Assembly: GCF_016805985.1 (NCBI RefSeq)
Contig: NZ_CP017661.1
Location: forward strand, 62,001-126,000
Direction: 5' to 3'
Length of the DNA: 64,000 nt
Source of the DNA: Microbacterium sp. JZ31
GTDB lineage: Bacteria > Actinomycetota > Actinomycetes > Actinomycetales > Microbacteriaceae
The position numbers and the translations under genes are program-made. The notes beneath the pieces are model-generated. The model did no database searches and was not told the DNA's origin. It saw only the letters and a list, made by a program, of their open reading frames with translations. Below, one piece after another: positions 54,712 through 62,523 of the stretch; the stretch's first letter is position 1, and each line of letters begins with the position of its first letter.

Positions 54712-55175
54712 TCGGCCACCACCCTGCGTGCGGCCTGCGCTCCCGCCGCCGGGTCGATCGCGGGGCCGCGGCCGAAGATGCTCGGGTAGTAGTGGCGGCG
54801 GAGGGCGTCGACGAGTGAGGGATGCACGCCGCGCGCCACGAGGTCCTCGAGCGCCAGCACGGGCGCCTCGAGGCCGCTGTACTCGTTCACGAACGCGCGC
54901 GTCGCGCGGCTCAGCTCGAGGTTCGCCTCGCGCGCCGTCACCTCGCGCGCCTGCCACGCCTGCTCGATGCGGTCGATGTCCGCGAGGTACTCGCGACGCA
55001 GCATCGTGAGCGCATCCGCGCGCACGGGTGCCGCCGCCGCGGCCGCGCGACGCGGACGCGTGAACAGCAGGATCAGCCAGATCGCCGCGATCACGGCGGC
55101 GATGACCGCGAACGCCAGCAGCATCCAGATCGGGGCGTACTGGACGGGGGGATACAGCTCGTCAGGCTCCGACAT
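54702..55175 (-). CDS. Small membrane protein of the MoxR/DUF58 operon (DUF4381-like)
   Basis: A 157-residue protein. One membrane helix (PIWMLLAFAVIAAVIAAIWLILLF, about 15-38) is followed by a cytosolic helical domain with a four-helix look (LRREYLADIDRIEQAWQARE; YSGLEAPVLALEDLVARG). DUF4381 proteins take this slot in other MoxR operons; sequence support for that name is weak. Overlaps DUF58 by 14 bases and the VWA1 gene by 10. Confidence 0.7.
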   Translation of the reverse strand: MSEPDELYPPVQYAPIWMLLAFAVIAAVIAAIWLILLFTRPRRAAAAAAPVRADALTMLRREYLADIDRIEQAWQAREVTAREANLELSRATRAFVNEYSGLEAPVLALEDLVARGVHPSLVDALRRHYYPSIFGRGPAIDPAAGAQAARRVVAEWH

Positions 55176-56055
55176 GCGCCCTCCGGCTGAGCATCCGCAG
55201 CAGTTCGGGCACCGCGTCGTCCTGCGTGCGCAGCTCGGCGTGGCTGATCTCGAGGGCCGTCAGCAGCGCGTCGCGGCGGGTCTGCTCGCCGCGGTGGCGC
55301 TCGTCGACCTCGCGCACGACGGCGGCATCGCCGTGCAGGAAGTCGGGCACGGTCCAGCCGGTGTCGACGTCGCGCCGCGCCGCGGGCGAGCCGGTGGCGG
55401 TCGGCAGCACCGGATCCGCGTCGCGCAGCGTGACCCAGAGCAGGTCGTGCTGGGTGCGCAGGCGGCGCAGCAGCCGCTCGGTCTCGGCCGTGATGGGGGC
55501 CTCGTCCGTGACGACCACGACGATCATCCGGCGCGCGATCGTGCGCGCGACGAAGGCGAGCAGCCGTTCCCGCGCGCCGGCCGGCGCCTCCGGCGCGCAC
55601 GCGGCGTCGATCGCTCGCAGCGCGTGCTCGAGCGCGCCCTCCGACCGCCGGGGCGGCAGCCGGCGCACGCCTTCCGCGTCGCCGAGCACGACCGAGAAGT
55701 CGTCGTCGTGCCGCAGCGCGAGCACGCCGAGCGCGCCCACGGCGAGCACCGCGAGCTCGCGCTTGGGCCGGTCGTCGGCCGCGAGCGCCGCCATGCCGCG
55801 CCCGGTGTCGACCACGAACAGCACGGTGTGCATCCGGTTCGCGCGCATCCGCTTGACCATCGGGGTGCTCCGCCGCGCGGTGGCCCGCCAGTCGATGTCG
55901 CGCACCTCGTCGCCCGCCTGGTACTCGCGCAGATCCTCGAAGTCGTCGCTGCGCCCCCGCAGCAGCGAGGCGTACGCGCCGTCGAGCGCGTGCGTCGACC
56001 TCTTGGTGGCGTGGATGAAGAGCTTCGCTCGCACCCGCGTGATCAGCGACGGCAT
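55162..56055 (-). CDS. DUF58-domain protein
   Basis: A 297-residue protein. The DUF58 signature is clear: YQAGDEVRDIDWRATARRSTPMVKR (about 45-69). A VWA-like half follows (VLFVVDTGRGMAAL; RRMIVVVVTDEAP). Partner of MoxR ATPases. It starts 11 bases after moxR. ATG 56055 (MPSLITRVRAKLF) is set by the family start. Confidence 0.9.
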   Translation of the reverse strand: MPSLITRVRAKLFIHATKRSTHALDGAYASLLRGRSDDFEDLREYQAGDEVRDIDWRATARRSTPMVKRMRANRMHTVLFVVDTGRGMAALAADDRPKRELAVLAVGALGVLALRHDDDFSVVLGDAEGVRRLPPRRSEGALEHALRAIDAACAPEAPAGARERLLAFVARTIARRMIVVVVTDEAPITAETERLLRRLRTQHDLLWVTLRDADPVLPTATGSPAARRDVDTGWTVPDFLHGDAAVVREVDERHRGEQTRRDALLTALEISHAELRTQDDAVPELLRMLSRRAHVGA

Positions 56056-56066
56056 GGCGGACCGGA

Positions 56067-57077
56067 TCAGGGGGTCGGGACGGAGGCGAAGATCGCGTCG
56101 ACGATCTCCTCGCTGCGCACGCCGTCGGCCTCGGCCTCGAAGTTCAGCAGCACGCGGTGCCGCAGCACGAGGTGGCGGAGAGCGCGGACGTCCTCCGGGA
56201 GCACGTGCGCGCGCCCGTTCAGCAGTGCGAGGGCGCGCGCGGCCTGCAGGAACGCGATGGATGCGCGCGGGCTGGCTCCGTACTTGATGTAGCGCGCCTT
56301 CTCCTCGCCGATGTAGGGCCCGGGATTGCGGGTCACGTACGCGATGCCGACGATGTAGTTGCGGATCGCGGGGGAGACGTGGATGCGGCGCGCGACATCC
56401 TGCAGCAGGTGCACGTCGTCCAGCGAGACGGAGCTGCGGACGTGACGCTCGGGATCCAGCGCGCCGGAGTCGATCCGCTCCAGGATCTCGTACTCCTCCT
56501 GCGGGCTGGGGTACTCGACGATCTCCTTGAGCAGGAAGCGGTCCATCTGCGCCTCGGGCAGCTCGTATGTGCCCTCCTGCTCGATCGGGTTCTGCGTCGC
56601 GATCACGAGGAACGGCTTGGGGAGGCGATGCACCTCGCCGCCGATCGTGGTCTGGTGCTCCTGCATCGCCTCGAGCATGGCGCTCTGGGTCTTGGCGCTC
56701 GAGCGGTTGATCTCGTCGAGCAGCACGAAGTTCGCGTGCACGGGTCCGAGCACCGTGCGGAAGGATCCGGTGCCGGCGTCGTAGACCTGGTTGCCCGTGA
56801 TGTCGCTCGGCAGCAGATCGGGGGTGCACTGGATGCGCTTGAACCGCGCGTCGACCGTGTCGGCGAGCGTCGCGGCAGCGGTCGTCTTCGCCAGCCCCGG
56901 GACGCTCTCGAGCAGGATGTGCCCGCCCCCGATCAGCCCGATCAGCAGGCTCGTGCGCAGCCGCTCCTGGCCGACCATCTTGGACGAGTACGCCTCGGAG
57001 ACGACCCGGACGATCTCGACGGCGCGGGCCATCTCCTCGGGTGTGGGGGCGCCCTTCTTCGCGGCGGGCTCGTTCAT
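56067..57077 (-). CDS. MoxR-family AAA+ ATPase
   Basis: A 336-residue chaperone-like ATPase. Walker A ESVPGLAKTTAAATLA (about 57-72), Walker B FVLLDEINRSSAKTQSAMLEAMQE (about 116), sensor 1 VIATQNPIEQEGTYELPEAQMDRF and the lid domain after 230. First gene of a seven-gene leftward operon of the Bat aerotolerance type. GGGGAG precedes ATG 57077; the 257-base gap to purA holds both divergent promoters. Confidence 0.95.
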   Translation of the reverse strand: MNEPAAKKGAPTPEEMARAVEIVRVVSEAYSSKMVGQERLRTSLLIGLIGGGHILLESVPGLAKTTAAATLADTVDARFKRIQCTPDLLPSDITGNQVYDAGTGSFRTVLGPVHANFVLLDEINRSSAKTQSAMLEAMQEHQTTIGGEVHRLPKPFLVIATQNPIEQEGTYELPEAQMDRFLLKEIVEYPSPQEEYEILERIDSGALDPERHVRSSVSLDDVHLLQDVARRIHVSPAIRNYIVGIAYVTRNPGPYIGEEKARYIKYGASPRASIAFLQAARALALLNGRAHVLPEDVRALRHLVLRHRVLLNFEAEADGVRSEEIVDAIFASVPTP

Positions 57078-57240
57078 CCAGCTCTCCCCTTCCCGAAACG
57101 GGAGCCGACGACGCGGCCGTCCCCCGGCGGCCAGCCTAACCGGACCGGTCTCGCGACGACGGGGTGACGGAGGGGCGGTTCCGCCGGCGTCTCCCGAGTC
57201 GCACGGCGCCACGCCTGCCGGGACCGGCCGGGCCCGTCGA

Positions 57241-57246
57241 TAGACT
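57241..57246 (+). promoter_or_regulatory. Candidate -10 box of purA
   Basis: TAGACT, 94 bases before the purA ATG; the transcript would begin near 57253 and carry a leader of about 80 bases containing a short ORF. Confidence 0.5.
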
Positions 57247-57288
57247 GATCGCGGCCCAGAACGCAGCCCGAAGATCGGGAGAGAGGTC

Positions 57289-57408
57289 ATGGGCAAATCG
57301 AGCCGAGGGCTCGTGCACAGACAAGGGGAAACCCATGCCAGGCATCGTGATCGTCGGCGTCCAGTGGGGCGACGAGGGCAAGGGCAAGGCCACCGACCTG
57401 CTCGGTGA
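57289..57408 (+). CDS. Possible upstream ORF overlapping the purA start
   Basis: A 39-residue frame with a better ribosome binding site (GGGAGAGAGG, 2-8 bases before ATG 57289) than many genes here. It starts [17 protein letters not shown] and runs out of frame through the first 74 bases of purA. Past that point the composition is simply purA read in another frame (Arg/Gly-rich). If translated it would compete with purA initiation. No homology evidence. Confidence 0.25.
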   Translation: MGKSSRGLVHRQGETHARHRDRRRPVGRRGQGQGHRPAR

Positions 57409-58621
57409 CCGCACCGACTGGGTCGTCAAGTTCAACGGCGGCAACAACGCCGGTCACACGGTCGTGATCGGCGACGAAAAGTATGCGCTGCACCTGCTGC
57501 CGTCGGGCATCCTGTCGCCGGGTGTGACGCCCGTGATCGGCAACGGCGTGGTCGTCGATCTCGAGGTGCTGTTCGCAGAACTCGACGCGCTGTCGGCCCG
57601 CGGCATCGACGTGTCGAAGCTCCGGGTGAGCGCGAACGCTCACATCATCACGCACTACCACCGCACGCTCGACAAGGTCACCGAGCGCTTCCTCGGCAAG
57701 CGCCAGATCGGCACGACGGGGCGCGGCATCGGCCCCGCCTACGCCGACAAGATCAACCGCGTCGGCATCCGCGTGCAGGACCTGTTCGACGAGTCGATCC
57801 TGCGCCAGAAGGTCGAGGGCGCGCTCGACCAGAAGAACCACCTCCTGGTGAAGGTGTTCAACCGCCGCGCGATCACGGTCGACGAGATCCTCGAGGATCT
57901 GCTGTCGTATGCCGAGCGCCTGCGCCCCATGGTGTGCGACACGGGTCTGCTGCTCAACGACGCGCTCGCCGCAGGCGAGGTCGTGGTGTTCGAGGGCGGG
58001 CAGGCGACAATGCTGGACGTCGACCACGGCACCTACCCGTTCGTGACCTCTTCGTCCGCGACCGCGGGCGGCGCCGCGACCGGATCGGGCGTGGGCCCTG
58101 GCCGCCTCGACCGCATCGTCGGCATCGTGAAGGCGTACACCACGCGCGTGGGCTCGGGCCCGTTCCCGACCGAGCTGTTCGACGAGCAGGGCGACTGGCT
58201 GCGCGGGCGGGGCTTCGAGTTCGGCACCACCACCGGCCGCCCGCGCCGCGTCGGCTGGTACGACGCGCCGATCACGCGCTACGCGACGCGCGTGAACGGC
58301 ATCACCGACCTCGTCCTGACGAAGCTCGACATCCTCACCGGGCTCGACGAGATCCCCGTCTGCGTCGCCTACGACGTGGACGGGCGGCGCTTCGACGAGC
58401 TGCCCGTGAACCAGACCGACTTCCACCACGCGAAGCCGATCCTGGAGACGTTCCCGGGCTGGCACGAGGACATCTCGACGGCCCGGGCGTTCGAGGACCT
58501 GCCGCAGACCGCACAGGACTACGTGCTCGCGCTCGAGAAGATGAGCGGCACGCGCATCTCCGTCATCGGCGTCGGCCCCGGCCGCGAGGCCGTGATCGTG
58601 CGCCACGACCTGGTCGACTGA
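57335..58621 (+). CDS. purA: Adenylosuccinate synthase
   Basis: A 428-residue GTP-dependent enzyme joining IMP and aspartate, the first step to AMP. N-terminal [17 protein letters not shown] (about 7-23), [12 protein letters not shown] (about 35), [18 protein letters not shown] (about 122) and [12 protein letters not shown] (about 232). ATG 57335 ([11 protein letters not shown]) has AAGGGG 6 bases upstream. Confidence 0.97.
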   Translation: MPGIVIVGVQWGDEGKGKATDLLGDRTDWVVKFNGGNNAGHTVVIGDEKYALHLLPSGILSPGVTPVIGNGVVVDLEVLFAELDALSARGIDVSKLRVSANAHIITHYHRTLDKVTERFLGKRQIGTTGRGIGPAYADKINRVGIRVQDLFDESILRQKVEGALDQKNHLLVKVFNRRAITVDEILEDLLSYAERLRPMVCDTGLLLNDALAAGEVVVFEGGQATMLDVDHGTYPFVTSSSATAGGAATGSGVGPGRLDRIVGIVKAYTTRVGSGPFPTELFDEQGDWLRGRGFEFGTTTGRPRRVGWYDAPITRYATRVNGITDLVLTKLDILTGLDEIPVCVAYDVDGRRFDELPVNQTDFHHAKPILETFPGWHEDISTARAFEDLPQTAQDYVLALEKMSGTRISVIGVGPGREAVIVRHDLVD

Positions 58622-58643
58622 CCACCGGGCGCCGAGGACTGTC

Positions 58644-59980
58644 ATGAGGATCTGGATCGGCGCACGCGGTGCCGACATGGGCAAGGAGGCGCGCGGCGTC
58701 ATGGCCGCCACGGCCGGCGCCGCCGACTCGCCGCTCGCGAGCGGGCCGCTCACCATGCTCGGCGACGCGGTCGAGGCGCCGTCGCCCACGTGGCTCGCCG
58801 CGCATCCGTCGCTCGACGTGGTGTACGCCGCGCTCGAGGGGGAGGGCTGCGTGGCGGCGTTCCGCCGCACGGGTGAGGCGACGCTCGCGCCCCTCGGGCC
58901 GACCGTCGACGCCGGCGAGACGACGTGCCACATCGCTGTCGCGCCCGACGGCTCGCACCTCGTGGCGGCGGCCTGGGGCGACGGGGTCGTGACGCACGTC
59001 GCGCTCGGCCCGGACGGGCGCCTCGGCGCGCGCACCGAGGCCGAGCCCGCGGCCGACCCGTACGCGACCGCGGCGGCCCCCGCCCCGGACGCCGCGACGC
59101 TCGTGGCCGAACAGGGCGGCGTGGCGGACCTGCGCGCGCTCGTCGATCGCGGCGCCGACGCGTCGCAGCTGGCCGCCATGCTGGCGGGCTCGACGCCCAC
59201 GCCCGCGATCCGCGACGACGCCGGCCTCGACGAGATCCTCTCGCTGCTCGGCCAGTCGCGGAACCCGTTCGATGATCCGGCCGTGCGGGACATCCTGCGC
59301 CCCGGCCCGAGACCCCTCCCGCCGCGCCGCTCGCGGGGGCGGTCGACCTCGGCGGGGCCTCCGCTGCGTCGCAGGATGAGCCGCGCACGCCGCGCGCACA
59401 CTGCAGCGCGTTCCTTCCGGGCGGACTCGTGGCCACGACCGACCTGGGCTACGACCTCGTGCGCTTCTGGCGGTCGTCGGCGCGCGGCATGACGCTCGAC
59501 CACGAGGTCGCGCTGCCGCTCGGCGCCGGGCCGCGGCACATGACGCTGCACCCCAGCGGACACCTGTACGTCGTGACGGAGTTCACGTGCGAGGTGTTCG
59601 TGCTGGCACCCGGCCCCGACGGGCGCTGGACGCTGCGTGCGGGCGTCGCGGCCTCTCCCGGATCGCTCCCCGGCGACAAGGGCGCCGAGCTCACGCGCTC
59701 GCGTGACGGGCAGTACCTGTACGCGGGACTGCGCGGCAGCGACACGATCGCGGTGCTGCGCGTACGCGGGGAGGGGGACCGGATCGAGCCTGTCGCGCTC
59801 GCCGAGTCGGGCATCCGCAAGCCGCGTCATCACGTGGTGCTGCGCGACACGCTGCTCGTCGCCGGTCAGGACTCGGACGAGATCGCCTCGCTCGGCATCG
59901 ACGAGCGCACCGGGGTGCCGGATCGGGTGCGCCACCGCCTCGCGGTGCCGTCGCCGCAGCACATCCTGCCCGCGCGCTGA
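58644..59980 (+). pseudogene. Seven-bladed beta-propeller lactonase, split by a frameshift
   Basis: Frame 1 (58644 to about 59310) encodes MRIWIGARGADMGKEARG, then TWLAAHPSLDVVYAALEGEG and CHIAVAPDGSHLVAAAWGDG, like 6-phosphogluconolactonase-type propellers. Homology resumes in the next frame from about 59310 (AAPLAGAVDLGGAS) through AHCSAFLPGG, TTDLGYDLVRFWR, GPRHMTLHPSGHLYVVTE and DGQYLYAGLRGSDTIAVLRV to 59980. One added base near CCCGAG (59307-59316) would join the two into about 446 codons. Between the halves is a helix-like insert (residues about 155-220: DLRALVDRGADASQLAAMLA) unusual for a propeller. It may be a real mutation or a sequencing error. Confidence 0.75.
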
Positions 59981-60036
59981 GCCGCGAGCCCGCGGGCGGC
60001 GCTCGGCGGGTCGCGGCCCTCGGTAATCTCGATCAC

Positions 60037-60357
60037 ATGACCGACGCCGCGACGCCCGACCCGACCGCCGCCGAGGATCCGCGCGAGACGCTGCTGCGCC
60101 TGCGCGCGAGCATCGACAACATCGACGCCGCGCTGGTCTACCTGCTGGCCGAGCGGTTCCGCGCGACGCAGCAAGTCGGGAAGCTCAAGGCGCGGCACGC
60201 GATGCCGCCGTCGGATCCGGCCCGTGAGGAGCAACAGGTCGCCCGCCTGCGCGCGCTCGCCGAGGCCGCGCACCTGGATCCGGAGTTCGCCGAGAAATGG
60301 TTCAACTTCGTGGTGGCGGAGGTCATCCGCCACCACGAAGCGTTCCGGGCCGAGTGA
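60037..60357 (+). CDS. Chorismate mutase (AroQ class)
   Basis: A 106-residue all-helical enzyme turning chorismate to prephenate. LLRLRASIDNIDAALVYLLAERFRATQQVGKLKA (about 18-51) has the AroQ Arg/Asp/Lys pattern, and EKWFNFVVAEVIRHHEAF is the C-terminal helix. TAATCT ends 7 bases before ATG 60037, so probably leaderless. Converges on the ABC permease, 15 bases away. Confidence 0.93.
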   Translation: MTDAATPDPTAAEDPRETLLRLRASIDNIDAALVYLLAERFRATQQVGKLKARHAMPPSDPAREEQQVARLRALAEAAHLDPEFAEKWFNFVVAEVIRHHEAFRAE

Positions 60358-60372
60358 TCCCGACCCGGGAGA

Positions 60373-61062
60373 TCAGACGGTCGCGCGCCGGAGCGTCGAG
60401 TACGAGCCGACGGCCATCAGGGCGATGACCGGCACACCCCACAGCGCGAGGCCGAGCGCGCCGGTGCTGACGAGCCACGTCCACACCTCCGGCCACGCGT
60501 TCATCCGCGTGATGAGGAAGATGAGGCCGACGAGCATCAGGCCGAGACCGATCAGCACGGTGGTCAGCACGGCGCTGCCCCAGCGCTTGTAGATGGTCGC
60601 GCACCAGAACCCGATCACGAAGAAGAACATCGCGACGATGAAGTACACGACCCATGCCGCGAGGGGCCCGGCCTCCCACATGTAGGGCAGGTGGGCGAAG
60701 TAGCCGTTGACGCCGAAGCCGTTCGTCGCCAGCTCGAGCCCGCCGATGATGACGAAGGCGGTCGCGAGCATCGCGCTCGTGGCGGCGGCCGCGATGAGCG
60801 TGCCGAGGTAGAACTCGCGTCGCGTCAGGCTCATCGCCTGCGAGAACGGGAACGTCAGGGTCAGCGACTGGATGCCGACCGCCAGGAAGTACCACAGCGG
60901 CGCCTGGCTGCCGCCGCCGTACTTCGGGGCGTCGACCGGGATCATCGCGTAGATCAGGTACGAGATCACGAGCGAGCCGCCGAGCACGATCAGCGGCACC
61001 CACAGGTAGGTCTGCTTGTTGATGTACTGCAGGCGCACGACGTTCAGAACGCGGGCGTTCAC
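60373..61062 (-). CDS. ABC transporter permease of the YtrA-regulated operon
   Basis: A 229-residue protein with six membrane segments (YLWVPLIVLGGSLVISYLIY, LWYFLAVGIQSLTLTFPF, and others, ending ALGLALWGVPVIALMAVG). SQAMSLTRREFYLGTLI is a loop seen in drug/lantibiotic-type permeases. GTG 61062 overlaps the ATPase gene by GTGA. Substrate unknown. Confidence 0.85.
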   Translation of the reverse strand: MNARVLNVVRLQYINKQTYLWVPLIVLGGSLVISYLIYAMIPVDAPKYGGGSQAPLWYFLAVGIQSLTLTFPFSQAMSLTRREFYLGTLIAAAATSAMLATAFVIIGGLELATNGFGVNGYFAHLPYMWEAGPLAAWVVYFIVAMFFFVIGFWCATIYKRWGSAVLTTVLIGLGLMLVGLIFLITRMNAWPEVWTWLVSTGALGLALWGVPVIALMAVGSYSTLRRATV

Positions 61063-61970
61063 AGGGTCACCTCTTCTTCGATCGATGCGGGCTGGTCGGC
61101 CCGTGCGTGCTGGGTGCTGCGCACGATGAGCTGCTGCAGCGAGACGGGGGCGAGGTCGAGGCCGGCGGCCTGCGCCTCGGAGCGCTCCGCGGCCGACAGC
61201 GCGCCGAGGAACGTGACGGACGTGACGCGGCCGAGACTCTCGCGGTGGATGACCTCGCGGCCGCGGACGAACGACTCCACCGCGGCGCTGTCGCCGACGA
61301 GGTTCGTGGCGCGCTCGCGCGCCTCGTCGGTCGTGGTGTCCATGATGATGCGGCCCTGGTCGATCACGAGCACGCGCTCGATGAGGTTCGAGACCTCGTC
61401 GATCAGGTGGCTCGACAGCAGCACGGTGCGCGGATGCTCGGAGTAGTCGGCCAGCAGGCGGTCGTAGAAGATCTGCCGTGCCACGGCGTCGAGGCCCAGG
61501 TACGGCTCGTCGAAGAACGTGATCTCGGCCCGCGACGCGATGCCGATGATCACGCCGACCGCCGACAGCTGGCCGCGCGAGAGCTTCTTGATCGTCGTCT
61601 TCATGGGCAGCTGGAAGTCGTCCACGAGCCGGTCGGCGAGGTCCTGGTCCCAGCGGGGGAAGAACAGCCGCGCGGCGGCCAGCGCGTGCCGGGCGTTGGA
61701 GTCGTCCGGATACTTCTGGCTCTCGCGCACGAAGCACATCCGGCTCAGCACGCGTGCGTTCTCGTACGGGTGCTCGCCGAACACGCGGACGGATCCGGAG
61801 GTCGCGAAGTTCTGGGCGGTCAGGATCGACATCGCGGTCGTCTTGCCGGCGCCGTTGCGGCCCAGGAATCCGTAGATCGTGTCCTGCTCGATGTCGAAGC
61901 TCACATCGTCCAGTGCGAGCTTGTCCTTGTACCGCTTGGTGAGGTTCCTCGCCTCGATGACGGCGGTCAT
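61059..61970 (-). CDS. ABC transporter ATP-binding protein
   Basis: A 303-residue ATPase. Walker A LGRNGAGKTTAMSIL (about 36-50); signature LSRGQLSAVGVIIGIA, with Arg in place of the usual Gly; Walker B ITFFDEPYLGLD. The C-terminal extension of about 80 residues is like those of YtrB/BcrA-type subunits. Operon with a YtrA-type regulator and a six-helix permease suggests export of, or immunity to, a membrane-active compound. Confidence 0.92.
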   Translation of the reverse strand: MTAVIEARNLTKRYKDKLALDDVSFDIEQDTIYGFLGRNGAGKTTAMSILTAQNFATSGSVRVFGEHPYENARVLSRMCFVRESQKYPDDSNARHALAAARLFFPRWDQDLADRLVDDFQLPMKTTIKKLSRGQLSAVGVIIGIASRAEITFFDEPYLGLDAVARQIFYDRLLADYSEHPRTVLLSSHLIDEVSNLIERVLVIDQGRIIMDTTTDEARERATNLVGDSAAVESFVRGREVIHRESLGRVTSVTFLGALSAAERSEAQAAGLDLAPVSLQQLIVRSTQHARADQPASIEEEVTL

Positions 61971-62344
61971 GATGTCCTTTCGGTGGGGGCTGTGCCGTGC
62001 TCGCGGATCAGCACGGCGAGGTCTTCGGGGTCGAGGCCGATCTTGCGGGCCTCGGCGAGGAGGGGAGCGACGTAGCGCTCGGCGAACGCCTCGCGGCGCT
62101 CTCGCAGCAGCAGATCGCGCGCGCCGTCGGCGACGAACATGCCGATGCCGCGGCGCTTGCTGAGCACGGACTTGTCGACGAGCATCGCGACTCCCTTCGC
62201 GGCGGTGGCCGGGTTGATCCGGTAGAAAGCGGCGAGCTCGTTCGTGGACGGCGCCTGCGCCAGCTCGGCGAGACTCCCGTCGACGATCGAGTCCTCGATC
62301 TGCTCGGCGATCTGCACGAACAGCGGCTTGCCTTCTTCGATCAC
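61967..62344 (-). CDS. GntR-family regulator, YtrA subfamily
   Basis: A 125-residue regulator. The winged helix at about 8-75 (LFVQIAEQIEDSIVDGSL; STNELAAFYRINPATAAKGVAMLVDKSVLSKRRGIGMFV) is followed by a short helical tail (about 50 residues), the mark of the YtrA subfamily, which represses adjacent ABC transporter genes. GTG 62344 lies after GGAGG. Overlaps the ATPase gene by ATGA. Confidence 0.93.
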   Translation of the reverse strand: MIEEGKPLFVQIAEQIEDSIVDGSLAELAQAPSTNELAAFYRINPATAAKGVAMLVDKSVLSKRRGIGMFVADGARDLLLRERREAFAERYVAPLLAEARKIGLDPEDLAVLIREHGTAPTERTS

Positions 62345-62362
62345 CCGAGACCTCCGGTAGTG

Positions 62363-62388
62363 TGGTTAGTTACTCAAGTAATGAACCA
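62363..62388. promoter_or_regulatory. Operator of the YtrA-type regulator
   Basis: A 26-base AT-rich dyad, TGGTT (62363-62367) to AACCA (62384-62388), with inner TTACT (62370-62374) and AGTAA (62377-62381) arms. It lies 18 bases before the regulator start, at its promoter, as expected for an autorepressed YtrA operon. Confidence 0.7.
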
Positions 62389-62473
62389 CTGAACCGGAGC
62401 GGTGTCAAGACCGAAGGGGAGAAATCCCGTCCCGGCGCGACGCGGGGCCCGCCGCGCGTTCTACTCTGCTGGC

Positions 62474-62521
62474 ATGCCCTCTGACCATGCGCGCCCCGAG
62501 ACCATCGCCGCGGGAGCGTGA
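62474..62521 (+). CDS. Putative leaderless 15-residue upstream ORF
   Basis: TACTCT (62462-62467) is followed after 6 bases by ATG 62474, which opens MPSDHARPETIAAGA and ends at TGA 62519-62521. The stop overlaps a GTG (62518) that is in frame with the lyase gene, as GTGA. Same design as the ORF before the Pr6Pr gene at 6958-7002. Translation is not proven. Confidence 0.35.
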   Translation: MPSDHARPETIAAGA

Positions 62522-62523
62522 TC

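Noticed and set aside
57287..59962. A leftward open frame of 891 codons antisense to purA and the lactonase
   Set aside because: No protein-like composition, and purA on the other strand is certain.
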